Assembly (NCBI GenBank): GCA_021234155.1
Contig: JAJEKV010000013.1
Coordinates: forward strand, 3,964,028 to 4,028,027
Reading direction: 5' to 3'
DNA length: 64,000 nucleotides
Source: Isoetes taiwanensis
Taxonomy: Eukaryota > Streptophyta > Lycopodiopsida > Isoetales > Isoetaceae
Below, in pieces: positions 34,300-47,400 of the stretch. The notes beneath the pieces are model-generated. The model saw only the letters and a program-made list of their open reading frames with translations. It had not been told where the DNA came from and searched no databases. Position 1 is the first letter of the stretch. Each line of letters opens with the position of its first letter. Both the position numbers and the translations under genes were made by a program.

Positions 34300-34960
34300 C
34301 ATTAACTGTGCATTACTTCGTACTCTGCAAAAACGCCAGATAAATATGAAGCTTCACTCTAAAACTTCTTTCTTGAGCGGGATGAGAAGCTATAGATCCT
34401 TGGTGAATCTCTTGGCAACATTTACCTTTTTTTCCAATGAATCGACATAGCTAGCTGCATAGAGTTTTATAATAGATTGGTCACCTCCGCAGCTTGATCT
34501 GTGCATCTGTTTGCTAAGCAGAATATTAAAATGTAGTATAACATGGAAAGCAAAGTATTTGCCCTAATCCGAAAAAACCACACGACCCAGAAACCAGATG
34601 CTCCCAGCATATGTCTCCAAAACATGTTCTGCCATAGCGACCTCAGTCTGGATCTTGCGAAGAAAATAAGCTGGAGGAATCGAACCTCCATTTAGCACCA
34701 TCGTTACTGTGAAGACAAGATGTGGCCCCGAAAACCTTGCCTGGAAGCCAGAACACTGAACTCCTCAAAACTGGAAGCTGGCTTTCTAAAAATGAACAGA
34801 TCCAGGGGCTTGATTAGAGGATATAAAGGAAATGGATGGCAAATGAAGAAATCATGAATCGATGTTAACAAGTTGAACCCTAAAAAAACCCTAAAAATAA
34901 TGGGAGGATATCCACCACAGGATTTGCCCCCTTTTCTAAAATCAACGGCTAACAAAAGGG
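34300..34960. other. 5' flank of the ABCC fragment
   Basis: The minus strand at 34,560-34,690 reads AEHVLETYAGSIWFLGR in one frame, which I cannot place in an ABCC protein. It may belong to a promoter or leader captured with the fragment, or to unrelated sequence. No complete gene. Confidence 0.3.
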
Positions 34961-35063
34961 TGCACTCTAGAAATACTATTTAGTACACCCGGATGAATAC
35001 GGCCACCAAATCATATGAAAACCCTAGAGAACAAAAACAGAAAAAAAAACCCCTGTTATAATG
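34958..35063. repeat. Repeat R3, copy 2, with terminal hairpin
   Basis: GGGTGCACTCTAGAAATACT...AGTACACCC forms an inverted repeat, followed by CACCAAATCATATGAAAACC and CCCCTGTTATAATGCT. It matches 23,949-24,065. As there, it lies upstream (5') of a captured-looking minus-strand transporter fragment. Confidence 0.7.
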
Positions 35064-35143
35064 CTGATATTATATCTATGGAGGAGGTTTCGACTTTATT
35101 ATAGCAGGTCCAGCAGCTTGTTCAAGTATGCCAGCAGTTGTAG

Positions 35144-35824
35144 TTGGACAATAAAGAGTTTAAGGAACGTGTTGCTTCACATGAATCTGCTTCTAGCTCG
35201 GGATTGAGGCTATTAGAGCCTAAGATCAGCCTGCCAGAGAAGTTTAACGGCACTCGGTATCAGATCAGGCTTGTGATTCAGCTCCATCCTCATAGATATC
35301 CCACGGCCCAGGAACAAGTTGGGCTGATTGGTTCTCTCCTCACAGGACCAGCTCTAAGTTGGTTTGCTCCTTTATTGGAGAAAGGAGCCCTAGAGTTGCA
35401 AGATTTTGCTGCTTTCACTGCAGAGCTCGAGGCATGCTTCGGAGACACCGATCGTCAGCGCACAACAATCACAAAACTTTGCAATCTAAGGCGAGGCTCT
35501 CGTCCAGCTTCAGTATATGCATCAGAATTTCGTCAAATTGCGGTAGATACTGCCTGGGATGATGTTGCCCTTCGAGATTGTTTCCGAAGGGGGTTACGAG
35601 AGGATGTGAAAGATATGCTGTTGTATATGGAGGACCCTCAGACTTTGGAAGAAGCCATCAGATTTGCAGCTCGATGTGATAATTGGCTCTTCGAACGTAG
35701 GCAAGAGAGACGTAGTCAGGTCTTCCCAATCACGCAAACGCCTGTAGGTACGCCTTCCTCGGTCTCATCTCTAGAATCTAGTAGGTCCGGACCTGAGCTT
35801 ATGCAGATTGATCGGGCAGTTTAA
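35144..35824 (+). pseudogene. Gypsy gag
   Basis: Gag capsid-type domain: FNGTRYQIRLVIQLHPHRYP (usual F.G.R..FR.F), VGLIGSLLTGPALSWFAPLL, FTAELEACFGDTDRQRTTIT, LRRGSRPASVYASEFRQIA, LREDVKDMLLYMEDPQTLEE. These are typical of Retrotrans_gag in chromovirus/Tf1-like elements. There is no good ATG at the start, and a TAG lies shortly upstream. A TAA at 35,824 precedes the knuckle. Confidence 0.85.
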
Positions 35825-35859
35825 GGACCTTTAGCTGCCGCCGAGAAGCAGCATCGAAG

Positions 35860-36372
35860 AGAGGCTAATCTTTGCCTCTACTGTGGAGGAGCTGGCCATA
35901 TTACTCGTGTATGCCCTCTGAAGCGTCCAGATCAGTCAGAAAACTTCCGGAGCCGGTCCGAGTAGTAGGAGTCTCTCGTCGGCTGGCCGCCTTTTCTCAG
36001 ACTCCTTCCACATTTCTTGACATGTTTATTCCATCAGATAAGGTCAGCAAGGCATTCTTCGTCCCTATATCATTGAAATCAGAAGTTGGAGGATTGAAAA
36101 TGTTGGCGCAACTTGATTGTGGTGCAAATGCTTGCTTTATGGATAGTGTGTTCGCCAGTAAGCACGCCATCCCTAGAAGCAAGGTTGAGCATCCTAGTTT
36201 TGTCGAAGTGATTGATGGACGGGAGATCTCCTCGGGTGCAGTCACAGAATGTACTACGCCTATTCAGGTTTTGTTCGAGGGAGTTTCTTGTAGTATTTCC
36301 TTCAATCTCATCGCTAGCCCACATGCGCCAATAGTCTTGGGTCTGCCCTGGCTCGAGCTACATAACCCATAG
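35860..36372 (+). pseudogene. Gypsy zinc knuckle and retropepsin
   Basis: CLYCGGAGHITRVCP at about 35,873-35,917 is a CCHC knuckle. In the next frame the protease has LDCGANACFMD, where the usual active site is D(S/T)GA; Cys replaces Ser/Thr. It ends IVLGLPWLELHNP (the ILG.PWL...NP motif). A stop follows at 36,372. Confidence 0.82.
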
Positions 36373-36439
36373 ATTGATTGACATACTAGATCATTTCGAT
36401 TTCCTGGTTCTAGCTCTAGTTTCAGTTCATCTGCAGTTC

Positions 36440-36780
36440 AGGCTTCTACACCAACATCGACTTCGATCCGTGCAGTATCGTGGGCCCCTGATTCTGTCCT
36501 CGTTGTTCTTGTTTCTGCTCCATGCACTGATTCGACTATTGCCTTTGCTCCAGTTCATGCCCCAGATGCTGACCATATTCTCGATGATGTTCCAACTCCA
36601 GCTCTGGTTTCTGCTCTTGCTCCAGTTCCAGTTCCTGCTTCTGCTCCTGGTCCAGTTCTTGTTCCAGTCCCTGCTCCAGTTCCTGTTCCTATTGCTCCTG
36701 CTCCTGCTCCTGCTCATGCTCCTGTTCCTGCTCATGTTCCTGCTCCTGCTCCTGCTCCTGCTTTTGTAGAGGCTTCTTCA
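36440..36780 (+). repeat. Pro/Ala/Val-rich linker, CCTGCT-type repeat
   Basis: Degenerate GTTCCTGCTCCT repeats encode an APVPAPAPAPVP-like linker in the gypsy frame between protease and RT. The same DNA also reads as a long Leu-rich frame, which is only a shadow of the repeat. Confidence 0.8.
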
Positions 36781-36852
36781 TGCCCTTAGTTTCGTATCTC
36801 GAAGATTTCTCTTCGCGAGTTCGATAAATCTAGAAGGCAAGATCCAAGTTCA

Positions 36853-37385
36853 GTGTTTGCAATCCAAGTTCACTCCTCGGCTAGCTCGGCATCAGCGAAG
36901 CCTGCTCCAATGCTCCCAGATAAATATGGCAATTTCTCTGATGTTTTTGACAAAGTCAGGGCCAGCAAACTCCCAGAGCATCATCCATATGATTGTCCTA
37001 TTGATTTGCGGCCGGGGACGACGCCGCCATATGGTCCGATATATGGTCTATCTCCTGCTGAGTTGAAGGTTTTGCGGGAGTATATTGAAGAGAATCTAGC
37101 CACTGGCTTCATTCGACATTCTCAGTCCCCTGCTGGAGCGCCTATCTTCTTTGTCAAAAAGAAGGATGATTCGCTACGGCTGGTCGTTGATTATCGCGGC
37201 CTCAACAAAATCACAGTGCCGAATCGGTATCCGCTTCCTCTGATCCCAGAGTTGTTGAAGCGACTCTAAGGTGCACATTATTTTACGAAGATTGATCTTC
37301 GGGGTGCCTACAATCTTATTCGGATCCGGGAGGGTGATGAGTGGAAAACAACTTTTCGTACTCGGTATAGTGGCTATATACATGA
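36853..37385 (+). pseudogene. Gypsy reverse transcriptase, N-terminal part
   Basis: LPEHHPYDCPIDLRPGTTPP, LREYIEENLATGFIRHSQSP, APIFFVKKKDDSLRLVVDYR and LNKITVPNRYPLPLIPELL are classic gypsy RT blocks. A TAA replaces a codon after [25 protein letters not shown] follows (first catalytic Asp), then the sequence is cut off before the YVDD box. Confidence 0.88.
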
Positions 37386-37389
37386 ACGC

Positions 37390-40300
37390 CCCATTGCTTG
37401 TAGTGTTTTTCGATTATTAATATAAAATTTTACATTGTCCCTCGAAAAAGAAAAAACAAAAAATTGTTGTTCATGTCTAGTAATGAGGTACCTTGCAACG
37501 CCAAATGCATGGAAAAATGTCTATATCCTGGAGCTTTACTACAATTGTCTTGTAGTATATCGAGGGTCAAAATATAACATCTAATTATTTATGATATAAT
37601 AATCCATTTAGCTTCTTTATTTCAATTATAAATTCCTATATACGCAAAGGGTAGAAGATTTGATTCACAATTAGGTTGTTATCTATTTTGCATCTCCCTT
37701 GAAAAATTGGTTTACCATAATGGCCGCACAATATAAGACATTTTTTTTTCACGGAGGCTATCAGGGTTTATTTTCATGAAATGCAGGATCTTCCACGATA
37801 TTCAAGGCCTACATAATTACTATTGCTTTCGGTGCTATCTTCCAATTCCACGATGTATCTATAAGAAAGTTTACATGTAATCTTAAAGCATGAGACTTCT
37901 TACCGCTTCTTGTCTTACATGAGTTATAAATGTGTACTAACATAGTGTTGGACCTGCAGGCCAATAGAAACATCTAGACGGCAGGGGGGTCGCACTGCGA
38001 AGTCTTGCAACACATATTTTGTCATAATGTGTTACAAGTAGACGAAACAGACCTTTAAATTATAAAATTTTGAAAACTTTGTTAATATTAAATGTAAACA
38101 AGGTGCTGCGCAGGGAGGGTTGCCCTCCATGGACGGAGGGTGAAGTGGCTTAAATCAATATTCAAAGTCATGTTTTTACAATAAATCAAAATTCCTACTT
38201 CAAAACAATAGAGTACTGAATACCATAACTTTATGAAGTGAAATGTAATATGAGTGCAGGTAAAATACTTGCTTCATAAATTTAATACATAAGCACAAGC
38301 AAGCATTAATAAAAATGGACTTTTAAAGGTCAAATATAAGATGCCTGTATAAACACCAAAACCACCCCTATCCAAGGCCTTTTTGCTCATTGAAATTCTG
38401 AAATTACAAGGTTTCCACCTTCAACAACTTGTACATAACTAGGACCATTATTTAGGACCATTATTCTGCCCACTAGTCATGTTATATGCCTCCTTTGCAT
38501 ACTGATTCAAAATATATTCTTTTGTGATGATTATAAACTGCAACAGACAAAACCTGTAATGACATCAAGAACAGATAAGACCTTGACTCTGAAAAAGCAT
38601 CTGATGTAGTTGAATCAAGATATATTTACCCGCCAGTTCTTGACCTATGACAAAAACACACCAAAACATAGGGCCCATTATTAACACCACACCAAAACAC
38701 AGGGCCCATTATTGTTTGTTTTTTGATGCAAAATAGGGTAGTAAAGTCGGCTTCCATCGCTACATATAAGAGCATCAAAATCTTTTCACCCTATGCCTTG
38801 AAGTCAAGATATGAATGGTCTTGACCACAAATTTTTGCCCTCTTTGAACTCGGTCAATCCGAGGCGCTTTGAGCAAGTTTTTGGTTTTGAGTGGATTAGC
38901 AAGTCTAATCCATCTCAATTCGACCAAGATGAAAGTCACCGAACCGATTTGGAGCTAGATCGCCAAGATTTCCATGCAAGCAAAAAAAATAGGCTATGGG
39001 GGCGGCACAACAGAATCAAGACAGTTACTCTACTATTCTTATGTTTTCACGGAAGGGATACCCCGCGAAAGGTATCATCAAAACAAGGGTAAGTTTATTT
39101 TCATTCGAACAAAATTGGTTAAATTTGAGATGTTATCTCGATTAGTATTGACATCTAATAGGTATTCGAAAATCACACAAGTGTGAAGATCAAGAAGAAA
39201 TTATTTCTACTTGGAAACCAAATTGTACTTTTCTAAGAAATGAGTAGCAAATAGCAAAATACATACCATTGCAAATGAAATCTTTGAAACAGTTCAAGAA
39301 ATTATGTAGCCTGCAACCTTGCCTGAAGCATAGATTGTGGCATGAGGAATTGTTCAAGACTATAAAGAGAAGAATGGACGACAAGTTAGGCACATGAGTT
39401 TTGAGCTCTGGGTTTTGGTTACAAATTTTCCATCCCTATGAACGCTTGCGAGGATGGCTCCAAGATCTCTACTGCTAGGTTTTCGAAGAAAAGCCATAAG
39501 TGCCGTTCTCAAGTCCTCATGTATCTCTGTCATTTTTGGGTCGTCGACAAAAAGGCATTTTCTAAGGATGGAGCAGGACTCGAAATTAGAATTTGTCTGC
39601 AACTAATAAAAATTCTTGCTTATATTTAAGGCTACCGAAAATACATGAATTTATAGTGTAGTTAATTTATTTGAGCGAGGGGCATTTTGGTAATTTTGAA
39701 ACTCGTAAGGGTATTTTGGTAGCTTTCCATCTATCTTTTTAGTTTACAAACTAGTACCACAACACTGCCTGCAAGTTGCAACAGAATACAACATCAAAAA
39801 ACAAAGACCACATAATAATGTCAATTACCAAGTGAAGAGCCCACACCCCATGTGCTGCAAAACCTCCAAGGAATTTTACTGAAATGGGCTTGTATGCAAT
39901 CACATGGGCAGAGAGTGGAGGTGACAGAACCGTAAAGAAATGATTATTTTGTTATAAATAGAACGGACAGTCAAATATAAACTGAAATAAGGATATAATT
40001 TTGAAAAATCATACTCCTTTCCTTGATTTCATTCAGCCATATACATATATTTGGACAATTGGAATTGTGCTTGTTTGCATGAAATGCCATATCCCACGTA
40101 AAAAGACTTAAATGCCTAGATCCTCTCGTCTCTAGTTTGAAAGTTGAAGGCCATCCGCGATAGGAGCTCTTGTCCAAATGACCGTGGTACTCATATCCAT
40201 GAAATTATCTCTCGACACATAACACTTCCTTCAGCCTCAAACGATAAATATCAAATGTTCCGATCCTATAAAGGAAGTATAAACATTTCTAGATCGGTCG

Positions 40301-41140
40301 AATGAGGATAAGGGTGAAGGTTTATTGGCACGAGAACCTAAATACAAAAGTTAAAAAATTCTTAAATAATTGAAAAATCTTATTGTAGTTCCTTTTAATC
40401 CGTGATTGCCTTATATGCAATGTGCTCGCCTCGACGTTATCCAAATAAGGCCGTTGCTTCAACTAAAACCTACTAGAAAATGCTCAAGTAGGTGCGAAGG
40501 CAAAGGACAAAATAGATTGGAGATAAGAAAGACAACAAATAGAGAAAGTACATCATGTTTTACAAAGAACAAAAGATAAGTAAGAATATAGATTTGCTTA
40601 CCCGCATTGAACCGTAACAAAGAACTATATAAGCACCGCCTCATTTCATTAATACCGTTTTTTTTTCTTACAATTAGCCATGAAAACCTCGTGATAAAAT
40701 ATGCTTATATCAACCGAAAAACACATGATCTGACTAAAAACAGATACATAGAGAGCAGAGTAATAATATGTACGGATGTCAGGGGTTAGGACCTGGTTTG
40801 GAAAAAGATGCATACGGTAATTTGTCAAGATTTTTGGTATTCAAAACAAGCAAATTGATAAGGTACACCATGGCTGTCCCGCTTTGTCCACAAATGAGAT
40901 ATATTTTAAAGTATGCTCATTGTTGCCCGCCATTCACCAATACCCGATCCGCTTGCCTAGCTTTCCTATTTTGTAAGTGCTCTCATGGTGAGTGTCTTTG
41001 GCATAAAATATTTGACATAAGAACATAGCCTCGTGATTAAGAGCATCTAGATTTATAATTTCATTAAAAAACATTGCCGCCCTAAGTCCGCAGATTAGAG
41101 TGCAACCGCAAGCACTAAGCAAATTCCTCCGTAAACAAGT
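37390..41140. other. Gene-poor stretch
   Basis: No recognised gene. A tandem repeat (ACACCAAAACA.AGGGCCCATTATT, about 31-bp spacing) lies at about 38,657-38,713. On the minus strand 39,400-39,602 is open, with PKMTEIHEDLRTALMAFLRK and LGAILASVHRDGK, which I do not recognise. A short repeated GGTATTTTGGTA-type sequence lies near 39,680-39,730. Confidence 0.4.
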
Positions 41141-41149
41141 GTCCGTTGC

Positions 41150-41690
41150 CTAGAAACCGCAAGTAATATTTCTCCCTTCCAAACGTCCCGCATGGCCAAG
41201 AATATCCATCATGCACGTAATGTGGGGAATACTTGGTTTTATGTCATGAAGTTCCATCATATTTTTAGATTCATACTGCAAGAAAATGAATGTATCGTCT
41301 GCAAATTGTTGTATGCTCAACTGCCTATGATCTGGGTCAGGTATCCTAATGCCATTGATGGTTCCATTCTGCACCTTATCAGCCATTTGAAGAGTTAGAA
41401 CATTAGCAAGTAAGATGAAGATGTATGGCGCTAACGGACACCCTTGTCGAACACCCTTCCTAAGAGTCGGATTTAGACAATACCTTTCCAGCACGCCCAA
41501 TCATAGCCAATCCCGCCAAGTAACACGGAATAAGTGTAAGATAGTTACTTAGGAATGATACTTTTAACCATTCCATTGTAAAGAATTGTAGCATCTCACC
41601 AGGAAAATGCCTATCTTACCGTAAAAATACCCATCGACAGCAACAAAGGAGTCTTTCCATTTCTTGCAGCTCAGATGATCATAAATGAAA
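41150..41690 (-). pseudogene. LINE reverse transcriptase fragment
   Basis: GVRQGCPLAPYIFILLANVL then LSIQQFADDTFIFLQYE is the plant LINE RT core with the F/Y-ADD catalytic pair. Upstream, NRFIYDHLSCKKW-like peptide is in other frames and heavily mutated. The fragment lacks other domains. Confidence 0.8.
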
Positions 41691-41699
41691 CGATTTATT

Positions 41700-43530
41700 A
41701 TTTACTCAAATACAATGCAATAGTCGAACTATGCTAGAAATTTTGAAAGCAAAGTCTCTTTTTTCGTTTCAAATCATCATTTCTTAATCCTAGAGCTCAC
41801 CATATTTTTCAAAGAGGTATTTTATAATGTCATCGATTCATACATGGACATGAAGTGTTTGGATCAACCCGCAATATAGTTCGGATAGATTAGACATATC
41901 CCGTTCCTTATTCAAAGACTTTGCTTTTTATCCGATATAGAGTTTGTCATGTAGTCCTCGGGAGGGCCGTGAAAGAAAGCAAATGCAAACTAATAAGAAT
42001 CTAACTCCTTCAGCCCAAAGAACTCAGAGACATAAGGCCCTTTAAGGTAACAAATGGGCCAAGAGATACTCTCCTTTGGCACTCTCAAAACAAAACATCA
42101 GTTGATTTCGGGATGATAAAGCCGTGGTTCTAACCCAAAGGTTGCTTTTCGACTTTATCAATCACCAGCTCACAACAATGTAACCCATGAAAAGCTATAT
42201 AATAATAACAAAGATACCGTTGACGTCCTTTTGGGGAATCACGGGCCGATAGAGAACTTCACCACCTACTTCACATAGAGCGTCTGTGTAATATAAAATC
42301 TTCTAGAGCTAGAAACAGAGGAGATAATGAAAAAGCTAACAGAAATAATTTCGATATTAAAAGCTAAATAATTATCATCTAGGATGCTGCAACCGTGTAG
42401 AACTAGAAAAGAAATTGATGCATGCATATTTCATGCTGTAGAAAATTTATAATGTGCTGCGAGGTTTATAATGTTCATTTTTTACCATTGCAGCCATCAC
42501 ACATCAGAAATGGCATTACCCATCATAAACACAATTTTGCATCAGGCTTAGTGCTTCCACAAAGAGGTCCCCCCTGTGTGGCAAGGCAAGACCAAAAAAC
42601 ACCGCCCTTCATTTCACCAAACCTTCCTTGTTTGGGGCAAGGCCTGCCCCTGCTAATTGGGACGCACCCTTACTTTAGGCAATCTATGTTTAGTCTATTT
42701 TTGTAGGAATATATACATAAATAAAAGAACAACTTCAATACCTTCTTGCAAAATGGGCACCTGTATCATAAAAGACATTGTTTTAAGTCGTTGAAAATGA
42801 GAATAAATTTTCAGATCTAATATATGAACATATTATTCAAATGCACGCTTCGAATTTAAGCCTTTACATCCATAGAATGCATCTCTTTAGGACATTTCAC
42901 CATTTGACCATGGAGGCCACATCTCACAATTAAGCCAAAGGGCATCCCAACCACACAACCGTAGTCCGGAACAGAATTTTGGATATTGCAAAACATTGCA
43001 TGCATCCGCAAACATGTATGCGTTTCAATTGAGTGCTCGGGCTATGGATCAAAACATAGAAATTCCATGGCATGTAATTGCCGGTGTACCTCAAAATCGA
43101 TGTAGCAGGCCATGCATCTACAAAAGTTCACCTTTTAAAACACCCCCCGAAAGCATTCATCACAGCCTTTTGCAGGTTTGAAGGCTCAGAAGAGTTTTTC
43201 CTGAGCAGCAGGAAATGGTAACTAGAGTGAAGAAATCCAGAAATGTAAAACTCTTGGCCAATCATTCAAATATTGTTTGCATGCAGACATACCCAAACCA
43301 TTACAAATCCAATCATCCTTTAAAACTTACTGTGAAAGTTTTAGCAAGCAAGCTGCGGCTATAAACCCTTCAAAAGCACATTAGTGTGGCTTTACTATAA
43401 GCAATCCCATTCATGTGTTGCCAGTTAAATATTCACTGCACATTATTTTCAACATTATTCATGTGTTGCATTTCTGTTACCTGCAGAAACCGACTGCAAA
43501 GACAGTGTTTGTTTCATCGGATTGAAGCGC
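41700..43530. other. Gene-poor stretch
   Basis: No convincing coding sequence. It may include more of the decayed LINE on its left side. Confidence 0.35.
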
Positions 43531-43532
43531 CG

Positions 43533-43726
43533 ATCCCTGCCTTGCCAGTTACCCGGTTGGCTTCAAGAAATGAGACGTGGAGTTCTTTACCAGCTGACCG
43601 AGAGTTTACAGGAAATAGGAGGTTTTGAGCAGTCACAGCATATCCTAGGGATATTCTAGCATATACCTAGGATATGCCAAAAACCCACATAAACAAGGGT
43701 TTGCCCCCCTAGGGGCAACCCAAAAA
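43533..43726. repeat. Repeat R2, copy 1, with CCTAGG hairpins
   Basis: TGCCTTGCCAGTTACCCG, TTTACAGG.AA, then CATATCCTAGG pairing with CCTAGGATATG 27 bp later, and TTGCCCCCCTAGGGGCAA, another hairpin. The block matches 50,404-50,582 in order with scattered differences. Confidence 0.75.
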
Positions 43727-43938
43727 TTATAAAAGTTTTGTGAATATGAAGTGTTAATATAAGTAAGGGGTTGAGTTACCTTACTATAATAAATTATGAA
43801 ATAAGGGATGTGATCATAATAATTAACATAAATATTACCTCGAGGGAATTATTAAAAATTGCATGCATAGAATGTATTGCAGGCATCATGCAGGTGTCCA
43901 AGGTGGGGAGACTCATGATGCTGCGGACAACATCGATT

Positions 43939-44450
43939 CAAGGTGGGGAGATTGTGACGTTCCAACATAGTATACGGTACAAATACATATATTATACTAC
44001 CACGTCACTCGTACATGTCACCTTGATGACATGTACTTGGAAACCGTAACGGGGCTGCACCCTAGGGGGCAACTTCCTATGTTGCACGTGCCTATAAACA
44101 TATGCCTTTAATCCCTTTGCCACATGGCAAAACCCCACATGCGCTTTTAGCCCTAACCATAAAAGGGTCATGTAAAAGGAACAAAATTAGAAACCCTAAA
44201 CCTTTTCCATTTTCGCATTTTAGCTTCGTTAAGCCATTCCGGCCAAGCCAAGCTGCTATTTCGCATTGCCAGACGCCGTCAAGCCGGCTTTGCACAACAG
44301 ATCCTCAAGATTTCGTCGCCTTTGCCTTGAACAAGAGCATGGATGCATTCCGAGGAGTTGGAGCAAGCCAAGATTCAAGTAAATTGCAATTCTGTTGTGC
44401 AATGCCGACTTTTAGTCCGACAATGAGCTAGTTTAGTGTGTTAGATTAGC
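43939..44450 (+). repeat. Polypurine tract and LTR-like segment
   Basis: AAGGTGGGGAGAT at 43,939-43,951 directly precedes TGTGACGTTCCAAC at 43,953, the arrangement of a polypurine tract before a 3' LTR in a plus-strand LTR retrotransposon. A second AAGGTGGGGAGA lies at 43,901. CCTATAAACATATG near 44,090 could be the TATA box. The right end is not clear, so the end given is approximate. No coding sequence of the parent element precedes it. Confidence 0.45.
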
Positions 44451-44499
44451 CTTATAGGCCTTATAGATTTTGAGATCACAAGCCCTAACAAAGGAACCT

Positions 44500-47400
44500 G
44501 ACCATGTATGTTTAGGCAGATAGATTAGATGTTATTATGTATTTCAGTTCTATGTTGATGATGTTCTATATTATGCGCACTCCTGTGTATTGGAAAGGGG
44601 GGCCGAGATCCTGGAACACTTGATGATAATGGAATCAATAGATAGATGTTGATTATAGAGTCGATTTTCAAGCTGAAGCTCGGATATCTCCTCTTGTAAG
44701 CAAGCAGACAAATTGACCATGCACATAAATCATGACTTTGACAAATATCCATGTAGAATCTGGGCAGTGAACAAGTAAAACCTACAACAATATCATCAAA
44801 TACATACTTGCAATGCTTCTATTTAAAGTAGACAATGTTTCACCGTGTGCTCACTGTCGCACTAAAGTCTGAAAATTGACACAACAACTCTACTAACCAT
44901 TTAGTATAAAATAGATTGCTACATTCTATGACACTTTACAATGGTCAATTTTAAATGCTAAATTGTCAATTCAATGCAAAATTATCTCAAAGCAGATTCT
45001 TTTACACATGTAGATGACATATAGCTAAATCTCATTAGTCTAACTGATTATAAGGTTATAAAGTGAACCACATACCAATATTTGATGCTACACTGGTGCA
45101 ATGGCATCAAAAATTGGCTCTCTTGCTGCGTATAAACAATCTATTAGATAGACACTTTAATTACGTTTTACTAGAACAATAGTGTTGCTTGACATGTATC
45201 ATGCCTAGTTTCCTCTTTAGTTTGAACAAATTGAACAAATATAGTAAGCAGTTTCTAACAATAATGGACTTGAGCAAGATAATGCTTTAATTCAAAGCAT
45301 TTGCTCCCAAGCTTTGTAGGAATGAAATGCTTGTAATCACTCTATAGGCAACTGTTGAAAATCTTGCAGGTGTTGCAGAAAAGAACTGAAGCAAAAAATA
45401 TAGCTAGAAGAAGCAAATAATGTGCTGAACATATTGAATGTTTGCTGAAGGACCATAAGTTATATGGGCAACTGTTGAAATCTTGCAGAAGTTGCAGAAA
45501 AGAACTAAAGCAAAACATATAGCTAGGAGAAGCACGTAATGTGTTGAAGATATTTAATGTGTGCTAAAGGATCATAAGTTTCCATACCTTGTCTAGTTAT
45601 TCAAAAAAAAGGAGGTCCAAGAATGCCATGAAACAGGTCTCGTTCTACAACTTGATCTGCTTAAATGATCTCCAAGCTGATTGATGCACGCATATAATTT
45701 TTTTGAAAATATGCAATGTAGACCATTTGGGTAGGAGCGGAAATAAACTCACATGCTTCAATTGCCTACAACCCTGGAAATAAAAAGAGAACTAGGTGTG
45801 CCATTATGTTCTCATAGGTGTAATCCTATTTGTTTTATCCAAGAATGCACTAGATGTAATTACAGTTTCTACATGTAGAGTATGCAGAAAGGTCAGAAGC
45901 TTCACCAATCTGCAATTAGTGGTCATTTATTCGTGCCTAGTACATGCCAAGGAGCACTATCGACCTCGATCTCCATTCCTGACCTGAAGTCATTACTTAA
46001 GATGGCAAAGACCTCTTGTAAAACATCCATAAAAATGATATGAGATTACCTTTCTCACTGAAAGGTGGTTACTGAATACCCTAGAAACAAATGAATTTGA
46101 AGGGCGAATTGTATAGATGATTATGCTCATCCCAAGGAATCCCAAGTATCCTCATCTTATGGCTACTTTACATATAGTGGATACTGAGAAAACACACATC
46201 GTCATTGAACCATATGTCCTTTATTCATATAGTATTGCAGAAGAGGAAGAAGCTATACTAACTGCATAAGTTCTTCTAAGATCAATTAATTGAGAAGATA
46301 GAGGAGCCACACCCATTGAAAGGGAAGAGAATGTAGATACTCACATGTTATATTTAAAGCATACGTGTATTCTCTCATTGTTATAGTTTCAGGGATAACA
46401 ATGAGAAAGCAAATTGAAAGCAAGTCCCTTGTCTCTGCACTGGCGTCTATTCAGACTTGGAAATGAAAATCCACCATAAACAGGACCAAACCAATGACAG
46501 ATAGAAAAGCAATTGCTTTATCAAGTTTTGAGAAGTGAAACTCACTGGGAAAGAGAGCAATCCTTTAAGTCATTTAGATCTCTGCAACTTAGTCAATATA
46601 TTCATTCAGAGTTTCATCTGCATCGCCCTGCATACAGGAAATCACATCAATGGATTTCAGAGGGAATCAACATAGACAAGATGATCCACTACGTTATTTT
46701 ATGTTACATCCTCAAGTGAAGATGATGGATTTCAAGAGGGAAGGAGAATATAGAAGATAATCCACAATTTATTTTTGTATGACTTCCTCAAGTCAAGAAG
46801 ATAAAGGAAAAAATAGAGTTAACAGTGCGATGTCAACATAGACTTCAGGGTCACGGAATCTTGCATGTTATGGAAGGATCATGCTTGGCATTCAATATAG
46901 AAATGAACCATGTTTATCAGGCAGTTCACTTGCAACCACTGAGGAATATATTCTTATAGCCAAGAAAGGATATATTAAATACCAAAATGCTCTACTCTTG
47001 ATGTGCTTGTTATTTAATATAAGTATTAACATAAAGGGATGAACCAGGCTTGTCTAGCAAATCACTTCATCTGCAGCCACAGGTGATGTAATGTACATCT
47101 TAATCAGAGGGCAAACATCAAGTAATATGGAAAAAGCAGAACTAAACTAGTCGATATACTTGAAGTTAAAAGCTTCTGACTCTAAGAAAATTCCAAAACT
47201 AGTCTGTCAACCCATTTTCATGCTTAAGCTTCAAAATTGATTTCAGCACAGTTAAAGAAAAGCACAATATAAGCAAGACAATGCTACGTGCTCTGTTCAT
47301 GGTTGAATTTAGGTGTGTTACGATGCCACATTTGGTCCCTATATATGAAAAAACATGATGTGAAGTATTTCCTATCTAAAGTAACTGTATGCTAGAGCCA

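Larger units (their letters stand above)
35070..37385 (+). mobile_element. Ty3/gypsy retrotransposon fragment (gag to RT)
   Basis: Plus-strand order: gag, CCHC zinc knuckle, retropepsin, Pro-rich linker, N-terminal half of RT. It breaks off abruptly near 37,385 within RT after RTRYSGYI. No LTR abuts it, although an LTR-like segment lies 2.5 kb upstream. Several stops interrupt the frame. Details are in the following entries. Confidence 0.9.

Noticed and set aside
36374-36769. Long Leu-rich plus-strand frame and Arg/Ser-rich minus-strand frame
   Set aside because: Both are alternative readings of the CCTGCT-type repeat that encodes the gypsy Pro/Ala linker.
46130-46260. Possible protein-kinase fragment (PHLMATLHIVDTEKTHIVIE)
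   Set aside because: No VAIK, HRD or DFG motifs nearby. The resemblance is too short to support.
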